Positions 7,792 through 14,486 of a stretch of 14,486 bases of DNA are shown piece after piece. The stretch is from CAYVQU01 sp964453155 (GTDB taxonomy: Bacteria > Chloroflexota > Anaerolineae > Anaerolineales > UBA11858), in the NCBI GenBank assembly GCA_964453155.1, contig CAYVQU010000138.1, positions 1-14,486 on the forward strand. The letters run 5' to 3'. Made by a program: the position numbers and the translations under genes. Position 1 is the first letter of the stretch. Each line of letters begins with the position of its first letter. Below the pieces are notes generated by a model that saw nothing but the letters and a program-made list of their open reading frames with translations, was not told the DNA's origin and did not search any database.

Positions 7792-8598
7792 ATGGCACGC
7801 GTGGCGACAACGGGTAATCCATCCCCGTACCAGTTCTTCGGTACCTTTGCCGGGTTGGCATTCTGGCCCGGTAGTTTGACCTTGCTTGCCGCCGCGCCTG
7901 GCATTGGGAAAACATCCTGGCTATTGCGGATGATCTATGAGGCCGCGGCTAAAAGGCATCCAGCCGCGATCGGTTGCTACGAGCACACCACTGACGAACT
8001 CAAATATCGCCTTAGGCAACAATCTCAGGCTGCCATCGCGGGACCACACAATGACAGCCAGCCCCAAGCTATTGAAGATCATCTGGCACTGGCCGGTCAA
8101 GCTGTGCTGCTGGAACTCTCCGGCCAGGATGACACCGTGCGCGGGATCGAAGAGCATCTATTGATGGATTACGGGTTTCCTCGCTATGGTCCATCGCTAT
8201 TAGCCGTGGACTATATCCAGCGTATCCCTGTCATCGGATTAACCGGTATGTTGCCCGAAGACCAGCGTACCGGGGCAGCCGCCGCCCAACTACGAGCATT
8301 AGCCCGCAGGCATGGTTGGGCGATTGTAGCCGCCTGTGCCATTCGAGCCAAGACGTTCGCAGCCGCAGACCCTGACCTGGGTGCATTGCTGGGTGACGAA
8401 CGCCTGCCCTATGAAGCCGATCGAGTACTTTTACTCACCCGCAGCACGGACAGCCTGGATTGTGGCTGCTTTGGTCTCAGTGTTCACACCCTCAAAGACC
8501 GTACCGGTCCAACTCGCACCTGGGAGATGGACTTCTGGGGCGAACGATTCTACCTGGCCTATGGTGATGAACGGGTCAGACATATCGGTTTACGATGA
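7792..8598 (+). CDS. DnaB/RecA-like P-loop ATPase, core domain only
   Basis: A 268-residue protein with the features of the DnaB helicase C-terminal (RecA-fold) domain: Walker A APGIGKTS at 35-42; a Glu at 64 in CYEHT, where DnaB has its catalytic SLE; Walker B LLAVDYIQ ending in D140-Q143, very like the DnaB 'IDYLQ'; and a late LKDRTG (K235, R237) matching the Lys/Arg finger. The DnaB N-terminal dimerisation domain is absent; the family is usually about 450 residues. It could be a minimal replicative helicase or RepA/Gp4-like ATPase of the element, or a motor recruited to the secretion operon. The stop overlaps the ATG of the next gene (ATGA at 8595-8598). It starts the right half of the operon, with a candidate leaderless promoter. 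Confidence 0.85.
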   Translation: MARVATTGNPSPYQFFGTFAGLAFWPGSLTLLAAAPGIGKTSWLLRMIYEAAAKRHPAAIGCYEHTTDELKYRLRQQSQAAIAGPHNDSQPQAIEDHLALAGQAVLLELSGQDDTVRGIEEHLLMDYGFPRYGPSLLAVDYIQRIPVIGLTGMLPEDQRTGAAAAQLRALARRHGWAIVAACAIRAKTFAAADPDLGALLGDERLPYEADRVLLLTRSTDSLDCGCFGLSVHTLKDRTGPTRTWEMDFWGERFYLAYGDERVRHIGLR

Positions 8599-9068
8599 TT
8601 GCTGCTGGTGAAATTGTACTGGGTATCCTGCGGGAAGCCTGGGGCGTGCTGGTTGCCATTTCAATTGCCTTTGCCATGCTGGCGCTGTTGATCCAGTTAT
8701 TGCGAGGCATGACCGGGAATCTATTGGGCGCCAATCCCTTGATCGCGCAGGCGGTCACAGCCAGTGGTGGTTTGCTCATCCTGGTTCTCTTTGCTTTCCT
8801 GGGAATCCCGGCGATGGTCCAGAGCATCCAGATCACAGCCCCAAATTGCGGACCGGTGGCCGAATTAGGCGAACTGGCTGCGATGTTAATCGGAGCAGTA
8901 GTGGCACTGCGGATGTTGATGGCCATCACGGTGGCAGTCACAATGGCCGCGGTTGGTGGCTCTGACGGTTTCTCAGATGCCCTGCTCGAAGTTGGAGCGG
9001 CGCTGCTCGGAATGTTGATCGCAGTCGCAGCAGTGCCGGTCACGGCTGCCTTCTTTGGTGCTTGTTGA
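8595..9068 (+). CDS. Small four-helix membrane protein, paralogue of the next gene
   Basis: A 157-residue, very hydrophobic protein with about four membrane segments. The first 80 residues align without gaps with the 88-residue protein at 9085-9351: I count 29 identities in 75 positions, including REAW, G-x-TG, FLxIPxM and the closing Gln. It carries an additional C-terminal two-helix half after a short polar loop (APNCGP). A two-helix membrane protein of this size in a type IV secretion-like operon resembles VirB2/TrbC pilin subunits, but it lacks an obvious long signal peptide. The identity as pilin-like is inference; that it is a real gene is supported by the ATGA overlap with the ATPase gene and by the paralogy. 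Confidence 0.8.
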   Translation: MIAAGEIVLGILREAWGVLVAISIAFAMLALLIQLLRGMTGNLLGANPLIAQAVTASGGLLILVLFAFLGIPAMVQSIQITAPNCGPVAELGELAAMLIGAVVALRMLMAITVAVTMAAVGGSDGFSDALLEVGAALLGMLIAVAAVPVTAAFFGAC

Positions 9069-9084
9069 TTAATTTGGAGATGCT

Positions 9085-9351
9085 ATGTTCGAACCTGTTC
9101 AAGAAAAACTGCTCGAATTAGGGCGTGAAGCCTGGGTATTCCTGGCCAGCATTACGGCCATGATTGCCATGCTGGGTGCCCTGTTCTACGTACTCAAAGG
9201 CTCAACCGGGGCCGCCTTCGGTTCTGATCGGGCTACTTCGGTTGCCATCATCGGCGCGGTCGGTCTGATCGTTTTGGTATTGGTCGGTTTTCTGATCATT
9301 CCTGAAATGGGTAAGATGCTTCAGGAAGCTCAACCGACGCCACCCTTTTAG
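9085..9351 (+). CDS. Small two-helix membrane protein (VirB2/TrbC-like topology)
   Basis: An 88-residue protein with ATG 9085 and GGAG just upstream. An N-terminal amphipathic helix (about 1-18) is followed by two hydrophobic segments (about 19-37 and 50-72) separated by a short loop with GSTGAAFGSD. It is homologous along its length to the N-terminal half of the preceding gene product. Size, topology and position before a PrgI/VirB3-like gene match the VirB2-VirB3 order of type IV secretion operons, where VirB2 forms the pilus. I see no classical signal peptidase site, so this is topology-based inference. It could alternatively be a small ring-forming membrane subunit specific to this system. 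Confidence 0.78.
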   Translation: MFEPVQEKLLELGREAWVFLASITAMIAMLGALFYVLKGSTGAAFGSDRATSVAIIGAVGLIVLVLVGFLIIPEMGKMLQEAQPTPPF

Positions 9352-9383
9352 CTGACCGCTGACTGTTTACAGTTTGTTTATTT

Positions 9384-9842
9384 ATGTTCAACGACCGTGA
9401 CCTGATTCTGATGGGCCTGGGTGCCCTCGTTGCTATCTTCTGCCTGTTCCTACCGCTGCCCTTTTGGTTGAAAGCAGTTCTTGGCGGCGCGATTCTGGTG
9501 GGGGCGATGGTACTGGCTTTGCTGCGAGTCGGCCCCGACCGCATCCCCCTGGAAACCTGGCTGCGCCGCAGGCTGCGATACAAGTGGCTGCCCAAGTTTT
9601 ACACCTACTACCGGCGCAGCCCAAAAAAGGCAGCCCAATCTTCCAGGGCTGAATCAACTGCAATTCCCGTCGATCCCACCCCTGGAACAGCATTCCGTCC
9701 CCTGGATTTGGTCTGGGCCGAAGTCGGGGTTTACAACCTGATCCGCATCTGGCTGGCTATGATTGGGGTTTACGTCGTATATTGGATCGCCAATGGGGGC
9801 GGCGAAGAATTGGCCTGGATCCTGAAAAATTTAGGATTTTGA
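9384..9842 (+). CDS. PrgI/VirB3-like membrane protein
   Basis: A 152-residue protein, ATG 9384, with no clear ribosome site. A short acidic N-terminus (MFNDRDL) leads to two close membrane segments (about 6-46), then a basic stretch with the pattern DRIPLETWLRRRLRYKWLPK followed by Tyr-rich residues. This layout resembles PrgI-family proteins, the VirB3-equivalent of Gram-positive conjugation systems. Unlike simple PrgI proteins it has an extra C-terminal membrane segment (about 117-138) after a Pro-rich linker. VirB3-type proteins dock the VirB4 ATPase at the inner membrane; no VirB4 gene is in the window. Family assignment is moderate. Confidence 0.8.
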   Translation: MFNDRDLILMGLGALVAIFCLFLPLPFWLKAVLGGAILVGAMVLALLRVGPDRIPLETWLRRRLRYKWLPKFYTYYRRSPKKAAQSSRAESTAIPVDPTPGTAFRPLDLVWAEVGVYNLIRIWLAMIGVYVVYWIANGGGEELAWILKNLGF

Positions 9843-9852
9843 GGAAATAGAA

Positions 9853-10779
9853 ATGCTCATCATCGTTATTGTAGGCGCCCTGGCTGCGGCCTCGATCCCC
9901 ATCGCCATCGGTTGGCGGCGAACGGCTGGAGAGGCCGAAATGGCCCGGCAAATGGGTCTGGCTGCTCCTGAAAAACGCTTCTCACCGGAGAAATTCGCCC
10001 AGCAAACCGGCACCGGTTTATCTTTCAATCAAATCGCTTTTGGTTTCCTGGCCTGGGTGGGGGGTGGATTGGTAGCCGGGTTGGTTTTGGGCGCATTACC
10101 GGCAATTATGTTTGCCATCGCCGGTGGTTTGTTGTATGCTGGGGCATTAACCGAACGCCGTCAGGCCTTCCGAATGACCCAGGCCAAAGACATCCTACGT
10201 GGCCTGGGGGTGGTTGAAACTCTAATCGGTCAGGGAAGGCCGCTGACCGATTTCCTGGAGGAAGCCGCCAATGCGGTCGGGCCGGATGGTCAGATGGTTT
10301 TGACCGACCTGGTGCATAAATTGCGGGCTGCGCCCGCCGACCAGGCCGGGGAAGCGATCCGAAACTGGACACGGGGATGGGATAACCCGGCTGTGGATGT
10401 GGTTGGTACAACTTTGTTGGCTTCGGTCGAAGGCCGGATCGAGATCACGCCCTTGGTCAAATCGCTGCGGAGTACCCTGTCGGAGATCGTTGAAGTGCTG
10501 TCCAGAGCCAGAGCTGCTGCCAAAGGGATCGAATGGCAGGCCCGATTCCTGGCTTTGTTTCCCCCTATCGTCCTGGTGGTGATGGCCTTAACCACCCCAG
10601 AAGCGGGGACCACCTATGCTCGTAACCCACTATACATCGTGCCGGTGTTGGTTGGTTCGGGTGCATCCTACATTCTCTCCACCCTGATGATCCGCAACGG
10701 GTTATCCATTGAATCATCAATGGGCTTGCACGCCGGGCGCTATGAAATCCGCATGGACCGGCTTGGCAAGGTTTTGTGA
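9853..10779 (+). CDS. TadB/GspF-like inner-membrane protein (T2SSF domain)
   Basis: A 308-residue protein with a strong GAGGAAA ribosome site before ATG 9853. Order: one N-terminal membrane helix (1-20), a cytoplasmic segment, two helices (about 60-95), a soluble helical domain of about 135 residues (about 105-240) and two C-terminal helices. This is the topology and length of TadB/TadC, and the soluble part resembles the T2SSF domain (conserved-looking LRGLGVVETLIGQGRPL, and later LASVEGRIEITPLVKSL). TadB/TadC form the inner-membrane platform of Tad pili, which assemble prepilins cleaved by A24 peptidases, two of which are in the left block. No TadA-like secretion ATPase is visible here. The gene overlaps the next (GTGA at 10776-10779). 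Confidence 0.85.
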   Translation: MLIIVIVGALAAASIPIAIGWRRTAGEAEMARQMGLAAPEKRFSPEKFAQQTGTGLSFNQIAFGFLAWVGGGLVAGLVLGALPAIMFAIAGGLLYAGALTERRQAFRMTQAKDILRGLGVVETLIGQGRPLTDFLEEAANAVGPDGQMVLTDLVHKLRAAPADQAGEAIRNWTRGWDNPAVDVVGTTLLASVEGRIEITPLVKSLRSTLSEIVEVLSRARAAAKGIEWQARFLALFPPIVLVVMALTTPEAGTTYARNPLYIVPVLVGSGASYILSTLMIRNGLSIESSMGLHAGRYEIRMDRLGKVL

Positions 10780-11438
10780 GACGGGTAGCCAACCCACTCT
10801 ACGGTCTGCTGGCTGTGCTGAGTGCGCCGCTGGCCTGTGGAACTTGCTTCACTGTCCTTTTCGTGATCTTCATCGGTGGCACCATCGCCCAATTACCGCT
10901 CTGGGCACAGGCCAAAGCTATCGCCTGGATGCTGGGGCCAGCTACCGGAACCGAATTCCAGGAAGACTATGGCTATGCAGCCGCGACTGTCGGGGTTGGG
11001 TGGGATGGTTTTTCTGGGCCGGGTGATTTCCCTTCCGGAGTGCCTTTTGAGGGGGTTCCTATGTTGGGCTGTTTGTTTCAAGATCCAAACTATATCAATC
11101 ATGGTGGGATTGATTTCCCAACCAGTTTAGGAGACCCGGTGCAGGCCACCATGACCGGCAAAGTGGTTTGGGCTGCAGAAAATGGGATGTGGGGAAACCT
11201 GGTGGTAATCGAAAACAACGGCGTCCAAACCTACTACGCCCATCTCCAATTGATAGCGGTGGTTGAAGGAGACATCGTAGAAGCGGGAACAATGCTGGGA
11301 GAATCGGGCAGCACGGGCAATTCGACTGGCCCGCACCTGCATTATGGTATCAAACAGAAGACCGAAAGCGGACAGGTCTGGCTGAACCCGATCCATTATT
11401 TCGATGGAGCTGAAACGATCAAGGTGGAGTGCAAATGA
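10776..11438 (+). CDS. Membrane-anchored M23 metallopeptidase
   Basis: A 220-residue protein starting at GTG 10776, overlapping the preceding stop, with AAGG four bases upstream. An N-terminal membrane anchor (about 10-40) is followed by a linker and an M23 (LytM/peptidase) domain: H109-x3-D113 in NHGGIDF, a central YAHL (H156) and HLHYGI (H187, H189). All expected zinc and catalytic residues are present, so it should be an active peptidoglycan endopeptidase facing the cell wall. In secretion and conjugation operons such enzymes open the wall for the apparatus, the role of VirB1-type hydrolases; here an endopeptidase replaces the usual transglycosylase. It overlaps the replication-relaxation-like gene (ATGA at 11435-11438). 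Confidence 0.9.
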   Translation: MRRVANPLYGLLAVLSAPLACGTCFTVLFVIFIGGTIAQLPLWAQAKAIAWMLGPATGTEFQEDYGYAAATVGVGWDGFSGPGDFPSGVPFEGVPMLGCLFQDPNYINHGGIDFPTSLGDPVQATMTGKVVWAAENGMWGNLVVIENNGVQTYYAHLQLIAVVEGDIVEAGTMLGESGSTGNSTGPHLHYGIKQKTESGQVWLNPIHYFDGAETIKVECK

Positions 11439-12535
11439 CCGTCCGGGTAGGCTCACTGCGTTTTCACAACTGGCAGGCCATAGAAATCCATCCTGATCGT
11501 TGGGCGGATGCTTTCATTTTCGATGTTTCATCTGATTTGTTGATTCCCCCGGTTGACATGGGATTGGCCATCCGCCGGATGGGAGCACCGCTCAAGAAGT
11601 TGTGGTCCCGCACCTGTCTGTGGGTGCGGGTGGATGCGCCGGGAACCTGGTATCTCCACGAAATCCGCAACGCATTGATGGGGATAGCGAGCCTGCCGGT
11701 AGCCGTGACACCCTTCACCCAGCAGAAACCCCGGTTATCCGATTTTTCTTTACATCCCCATCTGGACAACACTCCTTCTCCTTCGCCACCTAGCGTTACC
11801 GATATAGTCACCATCCCACTAACGGACAGCGAACGCCACGGCCTGCGCGTACTGGCCCGGTTGCGGACTGCTGCCCTGGTCGAGATTGCCTCCCAGGCTG
11901 GCTTGACTCTGCCAACCACTCGTAAAGCGTTGCATGGGTTGGCTGAAAAATCGGCAGTTAGTTGGCAGCCCGAAACAGAGACCTGGGAAATCCACCGGCG
12001 CAAGGGATTATCTGTGGCGTTGCGCGGTCTGGGTTTTCCACCTGGCGTTTCCATCCCAACCGAGAAACGCTACAATCAGGGTGCCCGCCATTTGCGTACT
12101 GCCCGATTATGGCCGGCCTGGTTGCGTCAAGGCTTGGGAAAACAAGCTGTAATTTGGGCTGGCTGGAGTGAACCGCGGCTATCAACTCGTAAGGCGCATC
12201 CCGATGCAATGGCCTGGGGTGAATTTCAGGGTAGAGAGACTTTGTTCTGGCTGGAAGTGGACAGCGGCCAATCTTCCAAAGAAGCCCTGGTCAAGAAATT
12301 GCTCCGACGACTGAACACGGCTGTAGTGTACGCCCGGAGTTTTGATCTGCTGGTGGTGATTGCCGTTTTAGGACCACCGAGAACCCTGAAAGTGGTGCAG
12401 CAGGGTCTTGGAAAAACCCCCCATGACACCGCGGTGGTGGTCGCCCCGTGGACGAAGTTTGGCGAATTGCCGGTCCCGGTGTGGGGGAATTTGACAGATG
12501 GATCACCAGCTCCCACACAGTTGCGATTACTTTAG
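11435..12535 (+). CDS. Replication-relaxation-like protein with winged helix
   Basis: I chose ATG 11435, which follows GGTGGAG by five bases and overlaps the previous stop; a GTG at 11429 is in frame but overlaps the ribosome site. It encodes 366 residues. An N-terminal basic/hydrophobic part of about 100 residues and a Pro/Ser linker precede a winged-helix-like segment (about 125-190; ALVEIASQAGLTLPTTRKAL). The C-terminal half has ARHLRTARLW, then HPDAMAWGEF and FWLEVDSGQSSKEALVKKL. This PDA...EVD...K pattern is typical of the replication-relaxation family found on mobile elements and resembles a restriction-nuclease-like fold. I infer a DNA-binding role in replication or transfer of the element. 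Last gene of the + strand operon, followed at once by a hairpin terminator. Confidence 0.8.
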   Translation: MTVRVGSLRFHNWQAIEIHPDRWADAFIFDVSSDLLIPPVDMGLAIRRMGAPLKKLWSRTCLWVRVDAPGTWYLHEIRNALMGIASLPVAVTPFTQQKPRLSDFSLHPHLDNTPSPSPPSVTDIVTIPLTDSERHGLRVLARLRTAALVEIASQAGLTLPTTRKALHGLAEKSAVSWQPETETWEIHRRKGLSVALRGLGFPPGVSIPTEKRYNQGARHLRTARLWPAWLRQGLGKQAVIWAGWSEPRLSTRKAHPDAMAWGEFQGRETLFWLEVDSGQSSKEALVKKLLRRLNTAVVYARSFDLLVVIAVLGPPRTLKVVQQGLGKTPHDTAVVVAPWTKFGELPVPVWGNLTDGSPAPTQLRLL

Positions 12536-12549
12536 GTTGTGGGTATAAT
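12521..12549 (+). promoter_or_regulatory. Candidate sigma70-type promoter overlapping the operon end
   Basis: TTGCGA (12521-12526) and a perfect TATAAT (12544-12549) are separated by exactly 17 bases. The predicted start, around 12556, falls at the first bases of the terminator hairpin. It overlaps the last codons of the replication-relaxation-like gene. It may be fortuitous, but it would produce a roughly 45-50 nt structured RNA. Confidence 0.45.
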
Positions 12550-12553
12550 TTAC

Positions 12554-12604
12554 ATGTCCGTTCTAGGGTGCCCCCCTCACTCTAGGGCGGACATTTTGTT
12601 GTTT
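12554..12604 (+). terminator. Rho-independent terminator, 17-bp stem
   Basis: Arms 12554-12570 and 12578-12594 pair at all 17 positions, three of them G-U wobbles (12561, 12562, 12567). The loop is a 7-base C-rich tract, and TTTTGTTGTTT runs from 12594 to 12604. The wobbles become A-C mismatches in the opposite strand, so the fold is for + strand RNA. It ends the secretion operon 18 bases after the stop. Confidence 0.8.
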
Positions 12605-13062
12605 CTAGCAAATCCATACACCCAGTTTGATGGGGAATTTTCCTTTCAATACTGAGGGAATAGGGGTTTTTACACTTCCTATTTAATTTTTTCCAATAGC
12701 TTATGGAATCTTGGGAAGAATTTCTCAGCGAAGACCATTTGTAGGTTCATTTTGCATTGTCTTTGTGATCTCATCGATGTGTTTTTTTTATTCTCCAATA
12801 CTTTTGAATAGTATTAATAACTACAAGGGGGGACAAATCATTTTCTTCCATGTTAATTTCCCAAACGAGGTAATTGCGAACTTCTTAAAAGAAAAAGCGG
12901 CTCACCCTGAGTCTCGATTTCAATCTGTCCTAGTGCATTTCAGCACCAGCTAGGCCTACTCTCCGAGTAGCCAAGATCATCAGGCTTTACGATACCGCTT
13001 CAGACATTATAATCTAGCTCAGCCAAAATCTACCTGAGGGGAGTGATCAGTAAGAAGAAATT
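12605..13062. other. A/T-rich stretch without a convincing gene
   Basis: About 460 bases between the operon terminator and the convergent minus-strand pair. A TTG-started 80-codon frame (12711-12953) and a 13-codon ATG frame (12703-12744) exist but lack ribosome sites and recognisable domains. A small inverted repeat AATACT/AGTATT lies at 12797-12815 and a compact hairpin at 12953-12972. ATTATAAT near 13005 could serve as a -10 on either strand but has no good partner box. It may be a decayed gene or an element boundary. Confidence 0.5.
12953..12972. repeat. Short hairpin, not a terminator
   Basis: CTACTC (12956-12961) and GAGTAG (12965-12970) pair across a TCC loop, with GG/CC extending the stem around a bulged C. 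There is no T-run on either side, so it is not an intrinsic terminator for either strand. It lies about 90 bases past the stop of the minus-strand UDG-like gene. Confidence 0.4.
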
Positions 13063-13692
13063 TTAAATCCAAATTGTTAAATGATCTTGGTATTGAAGAA
13101 AGATATCTGCAAGCTGTTTTCCAACATACTCAAAATAGTTAGCCCCTTCCTGGTTGCAAAAATAATCATGGCTTTGTATGAATTTTCCACGGGCAATCGT
13201 TGCGTGAAGGAAAGGAAAAACATTGGTTTGATTGATATCAAACTGATCTACTCGCTTTCTGAAAGCATTTCCTAAACTTTTGGCCCCCCAATATTTGTGT
13301 GCATGCTCCGGCTTTTCATCTAAGGTTCTCCGAACGAATTCATACGCGAATGCTCCAAAGCTAAACACAAAAACGGGATTATGCTGCTGGATGATCGTTT
13401 TCAGTTCATCCATTTTGGAACGAGTTTCGAGTTTCCAATCTTTTTGAGTATTTTTTGGTTTGGTATTTGGGTTTTCAATTGCATTCCGGATATACAGCGT
13501 AGCTGTATCGATTCTTAACCTTGTTTCCCGATAAATTCGATCCTGTATCGTGTCGATAATCGGGGTCCAGATGTTGTGGATGGCCGGATGCCTCGGATCT
13601 AGCGGTGTTGCCAAATCGCTTGACCAATTACGGGGATTTGAATCTCCAATCAGCCAAATAGGAAAGTTTTTAGATCCGACTTCTTTTATCAT
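13063..13692 (-). CDS. Uracil-DNA-glycosylase-superfamily-like protein
   Basis: A 209-residue protein reading from ATG 13692 to TAA 13063, 9 bp after the stop of the GIY-YIG gene. Three blocks in the right order resemble the UDG superfamily: WLIGDSNPRNW (13-23), where UDGs have the G-x-D/E-P water-activating loop; PVFVFSFGAFAYEF (106-119), like the central strand with a conserved Gly; and FPFLHATIARGKF (159-171), like the H-P-S/T DNA-intercalation loop. A PLDPRHPAIHNIWTPI stretch (30-45) may form the base pocket. The canonical residues are not exact, so a UDG-like fold with another base specificity, or a non-enzymatic member, is possible. Co-transcription with an endonuclease-family gene suggests excision of a base followed by strand cleavage, in repair or anti-phage defence. 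The function is inferred. Confidence 0.78.
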   Translation of the reverse strand: MIKEVGSKNFPIWLIGDSNPRNWSSDLATPLDPRHPAIHNIWTPIIDTIQDRIYRETRLRIDTATLYIRNAIENPNTKPKNTQKDWKLETRSKMDELKTIIQQHNPVFVFSFGAFAYEFVRRTLDEKPEHAHKYWGAKSLGNAFRKRVDQFDINQTNVFPFLHATIARGKFIQSHDYFCNQEGANYFEYVGKQLADIFLQYQDHLTIWI

Positions 13693-13701
13693 TGTTTGAA
13701 T

Positions 13702-14259
13702 TTACCCTGCTGCATCTTTGCATTCCTTCCTTATTCGCGAAAGGGTTGAATGGAAGGGGTGACTTTTATTGCCTTGTAAATTCAATGGTAGGTTGAGTTG
13801 GTTGATGAGCTTATCTTCAAAAATCCAAGGTTCTTCTTGCACAACCCAAGCTACGAAAGCATTTTCAGCCATCCAAGTTGAGAGTACGGATTCTCCTACA
13901 CCAAAATGTATCCGCTTTCCACTATTACCAATTCGTTGCATATGGATTTCAAGCTTTTCGCTGAGCAAACAGCCTAAACTTTTTCTCAGTGTGGAACCAT
14001 AAGCATTCGCGCTATAATGCTCTTTAATCCGCTTGGCTAAATTTCGTTTGCTATTTTCTCTAGCAGGCGAAATTCCTACATAAAGCAAAGTCAACTTTTG
14101 AAACGTATGGCATCCATGTATAGGAACCCTGGGTGGGATTTCTTTGAAATACCAAGCATATATTCCTGGTTTCTTTGGTACAGGACAGGGAGATGATAAA
14201 ACTTCAGATCTGGACCAAAGATTTTGAGGATGTGTAATCGTTTGAATGATATCTTCCAT
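13702..14259 (-). CDS. GIY-YIG nuclease-family protein
   Basis: A 185-residue protein from ATG 14259 to TAA 13702. The GIY-YIG signature is clear: GIY at 32-34 (PGIYAWYF), YVG at 60-62 (LLYVGIS), the catalytic-type Arg in NLAKRIKEHY (R77), and Glu148 with Asn160 in FEDKLINQLNLPLNLQGN. The catalytic residues are present, so it is probably an active metal-dependent endonuclease. The insert between GIY and YVG is long, and the C-terminal HPF...LSRIRKE block is typical of a stand-alone bacterial subgroup rather than UvrC or homing enzymes. I see no separate DNA-recognition domain; specificity may come from the glycosylase-like partner 9 bp downstream. A candidate -10 lies about 45 bases upstream. 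A/T-rich codon use like the other cargo. Confidence 0.85.
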   Translation of the reverse strand: MEDIIQTITHPQNLWSRSEVLSSPCPVPKKPGIYAWYFKEIPPRVPIHGCHTFQKLTLLYVGISPARENSKRNLAKRIKEHYSANAYGSTLRKSLGCLLSEKLEIHMQRIGNSGKRIHFGVGESVLSTWMAENAFVAWVVQEEPWIFEDKLINQLNLPLNLQGNKSHPFHSTLSRIRKECKDAAG

Positions 14260-14303
14260 AAATCGTTATTCGAATCCCTGAATGAAATCGAAGATGTTAA
14301 TGG

Positions 14304-14309
14304 ATTATA
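14304..14309 (-). promoter_or_regulatory. Candidate -10 box for the minus-strand pair
   Basis: On the minus strand TATAAT lies 44 bases before the ATG of the GIY-YIG gene. No good -35 stands at 16-18 bases (GGCAAT is at 17), so the promoter may be activator-dependent or weak. Confidence 0.4.
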
Positions 14310-14486
14310 CACTGCGCGGAACAAGGATTGCCTCTTTTGCTCATTTATATTTTTTTAGGAAGTGCTTTGCAGATTTTCATACTGGTAAAATTAAGTGATC
14401 GTGATATGCTCCAATTTGCGCGAAAAAATATATTGCGATGGTGAATTTGGGGGATGAGATCATACAATATAGATTACAATTTAGGG
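14310..14486. other. Upstream A/T-rich end of the window
   Basis: No supported gene. An ATG at 14438 opens a short frame on the + strand that runs off the window end, but it is only 16 codons and has no ribosome site. No recognisable site or repeat is seen. Confidence 0.4.

Noticed and set aside
12491..12496. Perfect TTGACA near the end of the replication-relaxation-like gene
   Set aside because: No -10-like hexamer at the right distance; the better pair is TTGCGA 12521 with TATAAT 12544.
12711..12953. 80-codon + strand frame with one hydrophobic stretch
   Set aside because: It starts at TTG without a ribosome site, has no recognisable domain and lies in A/T-rich sequence with poor coding character. 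It may be a remnant but is not supported as a gene.

Overview
The window looks like part of an integrative or conjugative element, or a related secretion locus, in a bacterium of moderate G+C content. A member of the Chloroflexota is my best guess, from the mix of gene families and compact ATGA/GTGA-coupled operons, but nothing here proves the phylum. There is no rRNA, tRNA or CRISPR array.

Left block (1-4873, + strand): a tight operon. It holds the tail of an upstream gene, a secreted Cys-rich protein with a calcium-loop-like motif, a type IV prepilin peptidase (A24) core protein, a protein with a Cas4-like cysteine pattern but no visible nuclease residues, a large polytopic VirB6/TrbL-like channel protein with a signal peptide and Pro-rich linker, and a second, divergent A24 protein.

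Cargo block (4874-7705, + strand): more A/T-rich. It holds a 491-residue helical protein I cannot name, followed after 4 bp by a DUF4062-HEAT protein that starts at a TTG. The pair interrupts the secretion operon and resembles conflict or defence cargo.

Right block (7792-12535, + strand): the operon resumes with a DnaB/RecA-like ATPase (with a -10 box at exactly the leaderless spacing), two paralogous small membrane proteins (VirB2-like topology), a PrgI/VirB3-like protein, a TadB/GspF-like membrane protein, an M23 peptidase and a replication-relaxation-like wHTH protein. It mixes Tad/type IV pilus parts (A24 peptidases, TadB-like) with type IV secretion parts (VirB6-, VirB2- and PrgI-like, cell-wall hydrolase). 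It ends in a 17-bp hairpin plus T-tract. A good sigma70-type promoter sits directly on this hairpin, so it may also make a very short structured RNA.

Right end (12605-14486): an A/T-rich stretch with no convincing gene, then a minus-strand pair: a GIY-YIG nuclease-family protein and, 9 bp downstream, a protein with uracil-DNA-glycosylase-superfamily-like motifs. A glycosylase-like protein coupled to an endonuclease suggests a repair-like or DNA-modification-targeting defence module. The two cargo pairs (DUF4062-HEAT with its unknown partner, and GIY-YIG with the UDG-like protein) are the best candidates for undescribed systems. All family calls were made by eye from motifs, without database searches.
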